From positions 1 through 10,361 of the forward strand of contig JAQVNH010000023.1 in the NCBI GenBank assembly GCA_028703215.1: a DNA stretch of 10,361 nucleotides, written 5' to 3'. This document shows positions 7,360 through 10,361 of this stretch, piece after piece. A program made the position numbers and the translations under genes. The DNA comes from Eubacteriales bacterium (GTDB lineage Bacteria > Bacillota > Clostridia > Acetivibrionales > STF1-152). The notes below the pieces were generated by a model. The model was not told where the DNA came from, ran no database searches, and saw nothing but the letters and a program-made list of their open reading frames with translations. The number at the start of each line of letters is the position of its first letter. Within the stretch, counting starts at the first letter, position 1.

Positions 7360-7768
7360 AATCAAGGTTACCATGCGTTTTTCTGCAAATGACATAACCA
7401 TACCGGTGACATACCACCTTGTCAAAGACTACGATCTTATGGTAAACATTCTTAATGCAGACATTTCCCTCAACAAAATAGGGACTCTCGTCGCCGACTT
7501 AGCCGGAGAGCAAGAGAATATAGAACAAGGTCTTGAGTTTATACGAGGGCTTGGAGTGGATGTAAGGATATTTAATAAAAATATCATATGGGAAGCTGAC
7601 AAATGCATACATTGCGGAGCATGCACTGCTGTTTGCCCATCGGGTGCGCTTGTCATGGATAAAACTGACTGGAGTCTTACCTTTGACAGAGAAAAGTGCC
7701 TTATTTGCGGCCTTTGCGTAAAAGCATGCCCCATAAATGTGATGAACATAACGGACAACGGAGAGTGA
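7352..7768 (+). CDS. NIL domain plus 2x[4Fe-4S] ferredoxin protein, iron-sulfur partner of HcyBio
   Basis: A 138-residue protein in two parts. Residues 1-75 form a NIL-type ferredoxin-like fold domain (RFSANDITIPVTYHLVKDYDLMV..., cut here: 10-30), as also found on MetN-type methionine transporters. Residues 81-130 carry two CxxCxxCxxxCP clusters: Cys85/88/91/95 and Cys116/119/122/126, eight ligands intact for two [4Fe-4S] centres. This is the architecture of MA1822, the iron-sulfur subunit of the methanogen aspartate semialdehyde sulfurtransferase, thought to provide electrons for reducing a persulfide or thio-intermediate. AAGGGGA (7338-7344) lies 7 nt before ATG 7352, inside the end of the DUF39 gene. 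The 8-nt overlap supports equal expression of the two. No signal peptide, so cytoplasmic. Confidence 0.9.
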   Translation: MNKIKVTMRFSANDITIPVTYHLVKDYDLMVNILNADISLNKIGTLVADLAGEQENIEQGLEFIRGLGVDVRIFNKNIIWEADKCIHCGACTAVCPSGALVMDKTDWSLTFDREKCLICGLCVKACPINVMNITDNGE

Positions 7769-7783
7769 TGATCCGGTCTTGCG

Positions 7784-8506
7784 GTGAAAATGTACAGTAA
7801 AAGGAAATACAGGAATCTTTTTAAAGGAATAAACCTTGAATTTTTTCAGGTTTGCGTCGGAGAGACGGATCTGATGATAGGAGCGGGCAAAAACCTCGAG
7901 CGCGAGGCGCTGTCTGCTGTTCGCAAATACAGGGCGCAAATCGAAAAATATATTGAAGAGCATCCTGATTTTAAAGCCAGCTTAGTACCTGTTCCCGCTT
8001 CAGCGAATGCGCCGTATATCGTCGCAGAAATGTGCGCAGCGGGATATGCCGCGGGAGTCGGCCCGATGGCTTCGGTGGCCGGAGCACTGGCGCAGATGGT
8101 CGGGGAAGAGCTCCTAAAACAGACAGACGAGATCATAGTTGAAAACGGCGGAGATATATACATAAAAACAAATTCGATAAGACGGACGGGAATATTTGCA
8201 GGCAATTCTCCTTTGAGCGGGAAAGTTTCGATCGAAATATTTCCGGAAGACACGCCCCTGGGGATATGCACTTCGTCGGGAACGGTGGGACCGTCGGTCA
8301 GTTTCGGGAAGGCCGATGCGGCAGTAATAACCGCAAAAAGCGCTTTTCTTTCAGATGCCGCGGCAACAGCGCTAGGCAACCTTGTTAAATCTGAGGCGGA
8401 CATAGTATCTGCGCTCGAAATTGCATTGAGTATACAGGGAGCAGAGGGAGCGCTCGTAATAATAGGGGATAAAATGGGAGTTATGGGTAATATCAAACTT
8501 GCGTGA
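7784..8506 (+). CDS. UPF0280 family (COG2122, ApbE-like) protein, third gene of homocysteine operon
   Basis: A 240-residue protein (238 if it starts at ATG 7790) of the UPF0280/COG2122 family, related to the ApbE flavin-transferase fold. Marks are ETDLMIGA (27-34), GVGPMASVAGA (91-101), VENGGDIYIK (119-128), TSSGTVGPSVSFGKADAA (163-180) and SDAAATALGN (190-199); the last resembles the ApbE DA-x-ATAL segment. In methanogens COG2122 co-occurs with DUF39 and NIL-ferredoxin and has been proposed as a third homocysteine factor, but its reaction is not known to me. It may handle sulfur, flavin or a redox cofactor. No good Shine-Dalgarno is seen: GGAG at 7760-7763 is too far, so translation probably relies on coupling. 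A ten-codon ORF (ATG 7768 to TAA 7800) sharing A of the upstream TGA runs across the start in another frame. An in-frame stop at 7769 limits any earlier start. Confidence 0.85.
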   Translation: MKMYSKRKYRNLFKGINLEFFQVCVGETDLMIGAGKNLEREALSAVRKYRAQIEKYIEEHPDFKASLVPVPASANAPYIVAEMCAAGYAAGVGPMASVAGALAQMVGEELLKQTDEIIVENGGDIYIKTNSIRRTGIFAGNSPLSGKVSIEIFPEDTPLGICTSSGTVGPSVSFGKADAAVITAKSAFLSDAAATALGNLVKSEADIVSALEIALSIQGAEGALVIIGDKMGVMGNIKLA

Positions 8507-8610
8507 TAAGCCCGATTCTTGGAATAGATACATCAGGCGCAAGGAAACTGTACCAAAATATAAAACTGCAGCAGAATCAGGGCAATGCCATCGAAATAAA
8601 AAAGATGTAA
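8503..8610 (+). CDS. Possible 35-residue small protein, unrecognised
   Basis: GTG at 8503 overlaps the UPF0280 stop as GTGA and opens a 35-codon frame to TAA at 8608-8610. It starts MISPILGIDTSGARKLYQ, continues with a Gln/Asn-rich stretch (QQNQGN at 24-29) and ends EIKKM. It fills almost the whole gap before proB, whose ribosome site GGAG starts 2 nt after its stop. Codon choice (ATA, GGA, AGG, CAG) is like the neighbouring genes, and the start-stop overlap suggests translational coupling. There is no independent Shine-Dalgarno for the GTG, and I do not recognise the peptide. It may be a real microprotein, a gene remnant or chance. Confidence 0.35.
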   Translation: MISPILGIDTSGARKLYQNIKLQQNQGNAIEIKKM

Positions 8611-8624
8611 CGGAGCTGAGCTAA

Positions 8625-9437
8625 ATGAGAAATACCCTCAAAGATGCAAAGAGAATAGTTATAAAGGTCGGCACTTCGACTTTGACCTATGAGAACGGGA
8701 AGATGAATTTCAATACAATCGAAAAGCTTGCGAGAGTCATTTCTGATATTTCGAATCAGGGAAAAGAAGTCATCCTGGTCACTTCCGGAGCTATCGGAGT
8801 GGGGACGGGAATGCTGAAAATGAAAACTCCCCCCAAAACCATACGTGAAAAGCAGGCTGTTGCCGCTGTCGGACAAAGTGAACTTATGCAGATATACAGC
8901 AAGTTCTTTTCGGAATATCACCACATTGTAGCGCAGATACTTCTTACGCGCGATATCGTCGGAAACAGCACAGGAAGAAAGAATGTCATAAACACGTTCG
9001 AGACTTTGCTGGAAAAAGGGATCGTGCCGATAGTAAATGAAAATGACTCTGTGTCGACCGCAGAGATCAAAGCCGGACAATATGAGACTTTCAGCGAGAA
9101 CGACACTCTCTCCGCCCTGGTCAGCAAGCTTGTTAATGCGGATATCCTGATCATCCTTTCCGATATCGACGGACTCTATGACTGCGATCCCAAGAAAAAC
9201 AACAACTCGAAGCTGGTGCATACAGTAAAAGAGATCACTCGGGAAATCGAAGACTATGCCGGGGAAAAAGGCAGCAGCAGAAGCACCGGGGGAATGCGCA
9301 CAAAACTCAGCGCAGCCAAGCTTGCGACATCCGGAGGGGTCAATGTCGTTCTTGCATGCGGGAAGGATCCGTTGATAATTCACGAGATTCTAAACGGCGC
9401 GGAAACAGGCACCCTTTTTGTCAAGAACGAAAAGTGA
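8625..9437 (+). CDS. proB: Glutamate 5-kinase, short form without PUA domain
   Basis: Phosphorylates L-glutamate to gamma-glutamyl phosphate with ATP, the first step of proline synthesis, in the cytoplasm. The 270-residue protein is an amino-acid-kinase fold alone: KRIVIKVGTSTLT near residues 9-21 (phosphate-binding loop), EVILVTSGAIGVG near 46-58, VGQSELMQIY, PIVNENDSVS near 136-145 (glutamate site), SENDTLSALV, ILSDIDGLYDCDP near 176-188 and STGGMRTKLSAAKLA near 222-236. E. coli ProB is about 367 residues because of a C-terminal PUA domain, which is absent here. Short forms of similar length are known in Firmicutes. GGAG (8612-8615) precedes ATG 8625 by 9 nt. No clear promoter is seen in 8507-8624, so it may be read through from the homocysteine operon. 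proA, its usual neighbour, is not downstream: the next gene is convergent. Confidence 0.95.
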   Translation: MRNTLKDAKRIVIKVGTSTLTYENGKMNFNTIEKLARVISDISNQGKEVILVTSGAIGVGTGMLKMKTPPKTIREKQAVAAVGQSELMQIYSKFFSEYHHIVAQILLTRDIVGNSTGRKNVINTFETLLEKGIVPIVNENDSVSTAEIKAGQYETFSENDTLSALVSKLVNADILIILSDIDGLYDCDPKKNNNSKLVHTVKEITREIEDYAGEKGSSRSTGGMRTKLSAAKLATSGGVNVVLACGKDPLIIHEILNGAETGTLFVKNEK

Positions 9438-9496
9438 TTGTAATTTCATTGTTATATCTGATTTCTCTCAACCACTCTCAATAAAACTCCCCGCGC

Positions 9497-10361
9497 TCAG
9501 TGCACTGTGCAGTATTCGCTGACAGGAGCTTCATATGACCAGTCCTGAGGATACGGCTCATTCGGAAATTTCGGATAATAAGGTATCAGGCGAGACACAA
9601 GGATTTTTTCCGCAATAGTCGATGCAGGGCAATCGGAACCCGCCAGAAGATATCTTCCCCAGGCATCCTTGCATGCAGTGCAGACTCTGACTTTGACATG
9701 GGAGGTGCACTGGTCGCTGAAGGAGGGTTCTGTCCCGCTGATAAAATACTCCGTCCTGACCGCGCTTCCGCGCGGATCAAGTTTGCATAGATCAGTTGCG
9801 ATTTTTCCGGAATAAATGCAAATATTTCTTTCGACAAGTCCTGAGGGGATATCGAAATCAGCTTCTCCCAGACCTTCGTGTATCTTGTTCATGACAGCGG
9901 TCCAGATTTGAGAAGCCTTGGCGCGCTCATCTCCGGAAGAAAGCTCGATCTTCTCATGATTATTATCATAGCCGTACCATGCAGCCCCGACATAATAGGG
10001 GGTGAAACCGACAAACCACTTGTCGATATTGTCGCTTGTTGTTCCTGTTTTGCCAGCTGTTGGAATGCTTTTACCATCGCCTACTACACAGTTGGGAGCG
10101 GTGCCTCCGGCAGTTGTTACACCCTTTAGCATATCAGTCATGATAAAGGCGGTTGTCTCGGAATACACTTTTTCATAGGGTTGCTCGTTTTCCAAAAGCA
10201 GTTCCCCGTCGCTTGTGAGAACTTTTGTATAGGTTATCGGCTTAAAGTACAATCCCTTGTTTGCAAAAGGAACGTAGGCGGCAGCCATTTGAAGCGGGGA
10301 AACTCCCTTTTCAAGACCCCCCATTGCCACTGAAACATATTGTTCTTTGGTTCTGTCGATG
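9497..10361 (-). CDS. Class A penicillin-binding protein (PBP1a-like), C-terminal part, 5' end outside window
   Basis: C-terminal 287 residues of a bifunctional peptidoglycan glycosyltransferase/transpeptidase. The frame stays open to the window edge: the bases before GTG 10330 read IDRTKEQYVS, followed by VAMGGLEKGVSPLQMAAAYVPFANKG, the typical block after the SxN motif. The third transpeptidase motif, KTGT (with TSDN.DKWFVGFTPYYVGAAWYG after it), is encoded at 10051-10040. The glycosyltransferase domain and the SxxK and SxN motifs lie outside the window. After the catalytic domain a tail of about 110 residues, expected outside the membrane, has seven cysteines in short motifs: NICIYSG, LCKLD, QCTSH, VCTAC, DCPAS and a terminal EYCTVH. 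The CTVH ending is typical of clostridial PBP1a-like proteins; the extra cysteine-rich insert before it is less usual. It is convergent with proB across a 59-nt gap without a clear terminator. Confidence 0.92.
   Translation of the reverse strand, partial: IDRTKEQYVSVAMGGLEKGVSPLQMAAAYVPFANKGLYFKPITYTKVLTSDGELLLENEQPYEKVYSETTAFIMTDMLKGVTTAGGTAPNCVVGDGKSIPTAGKTGTTSDNIDKWFVGFTPYYVGAAWYGYDNNHEKIELSSGDERAKASQIWTAVMNKIHEGLGEADFDIPSGLVERNICIYSGKIATDLCKLDPRGSAVRTEYFISGTEPSFSDQCTSHVKVRVCTACKDAWGRYLLAGSDCPASTIAEKILVSRLIPYYPKFPNEPYPQDWSYEAPVSEYCTVH

Noticed and set aside
7846..8496. Long minus-strand open frame (216 codons) opposite the UPF0280 gene
   Set aside because: It is fully contained in a recognised gene on the other strand, is Ser/Ala/Pro-rich as expected of an antisense shadow, and has no family features.
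8519..8564. Possible promoter for proB (TTGGAA ... TATAAA)
   Set aside because: The two hexamers are 34 nt apart, and neither has a partner at 16-18 nt spacing.
8577..9383. Long minus-strand open frame (268 codons) opposite proB
   Set aside because: It lies over a clear glutamate 5-kinase; the translated product has no recognisable motifs and is explained by the codon bias of proB.
9498..9507. Perfect 10-nt palindrome CAGTGCACTG
   Set aside because: It is within the last codons (CTVH stop) of the PBP gene, has no loop and no T-run, so it is not supported as a terminator or operator.

Overview
The window looks like a chromosomal segment from an anaerobic, low-to-moderate GC Clostridia-type Firmicute. 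The signs are AGGAGG-like ribosome binding sites, consensus sigma-A-type promoters (for example TTGATA, 17 nt, TATAAT), a clostridial-style MurG, a QueT-family transporter, a heterodimeric multidrug-type ABC exporter and a short glutamate 5-kinase without a PUA domain. No rRNA, tRNA, CRISPR array or insertion sequence is visible. Genes are tightly packed, and only the last one is on the minus strand.

Layout. (1) 1-1043: murG, cut at its 5' end by the window edge. (2) 1044-1261: a non-coding stretch with an unusual array of about twelve degenerate 10-bp units ending in A-runs, a small inverted repeat and the radC promoter. (3) 1262-1939: radC. (4) 1996-5632: two adjacent half-transporters that form one heterodimeric ABC exporter with one canonical and one degenerate ATP site, followed 12 nt later by a queT-like ECF S-component gene (to 6127). 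(5) 6128-6198: a near-consensus promoter whose -35 box lies inside an 18-nt imperfect palindrome, a candidate operator. (6) 6199-8506: three genes, DUF39/HcyBio, NIL-plus-2x[4Fe-4S] and UPF0280 (COG2122). Together they match the set tied in methanogens to sulfide-dependent homocysteine synthesis from aspartate semialdehyde. (7) 8503-8610: a possible 35-codon ORF that overlaps the UPF0280 stop codon. (8) 8625-9437: proB. (9) 9497-10361, minus strand: the C-terminal part of a class A penicillin-binding protein with an intact KTGT motif and a cysteine-rich tail.

How they fit together. The homocysteine operon is the most notable content. The DUF39 protein should form the carbon-sulfur product from L-aspartate semialdehyde, the NIL-ferredoxin protein should feed electrons or sulfur to it, and the UPF0280 (ApbE-like) protein is an accessory of unknown biochemical role. 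Having all three in one bacterial operon with its own promoter and a possible operator suggests a self-contained, regulated route that bypasses O-acylhomoserine and cystathionine. murG and the PBP are cell-wall genes at opposite ends and probably unrelated in transcription. proB has no proA beside it in this window.
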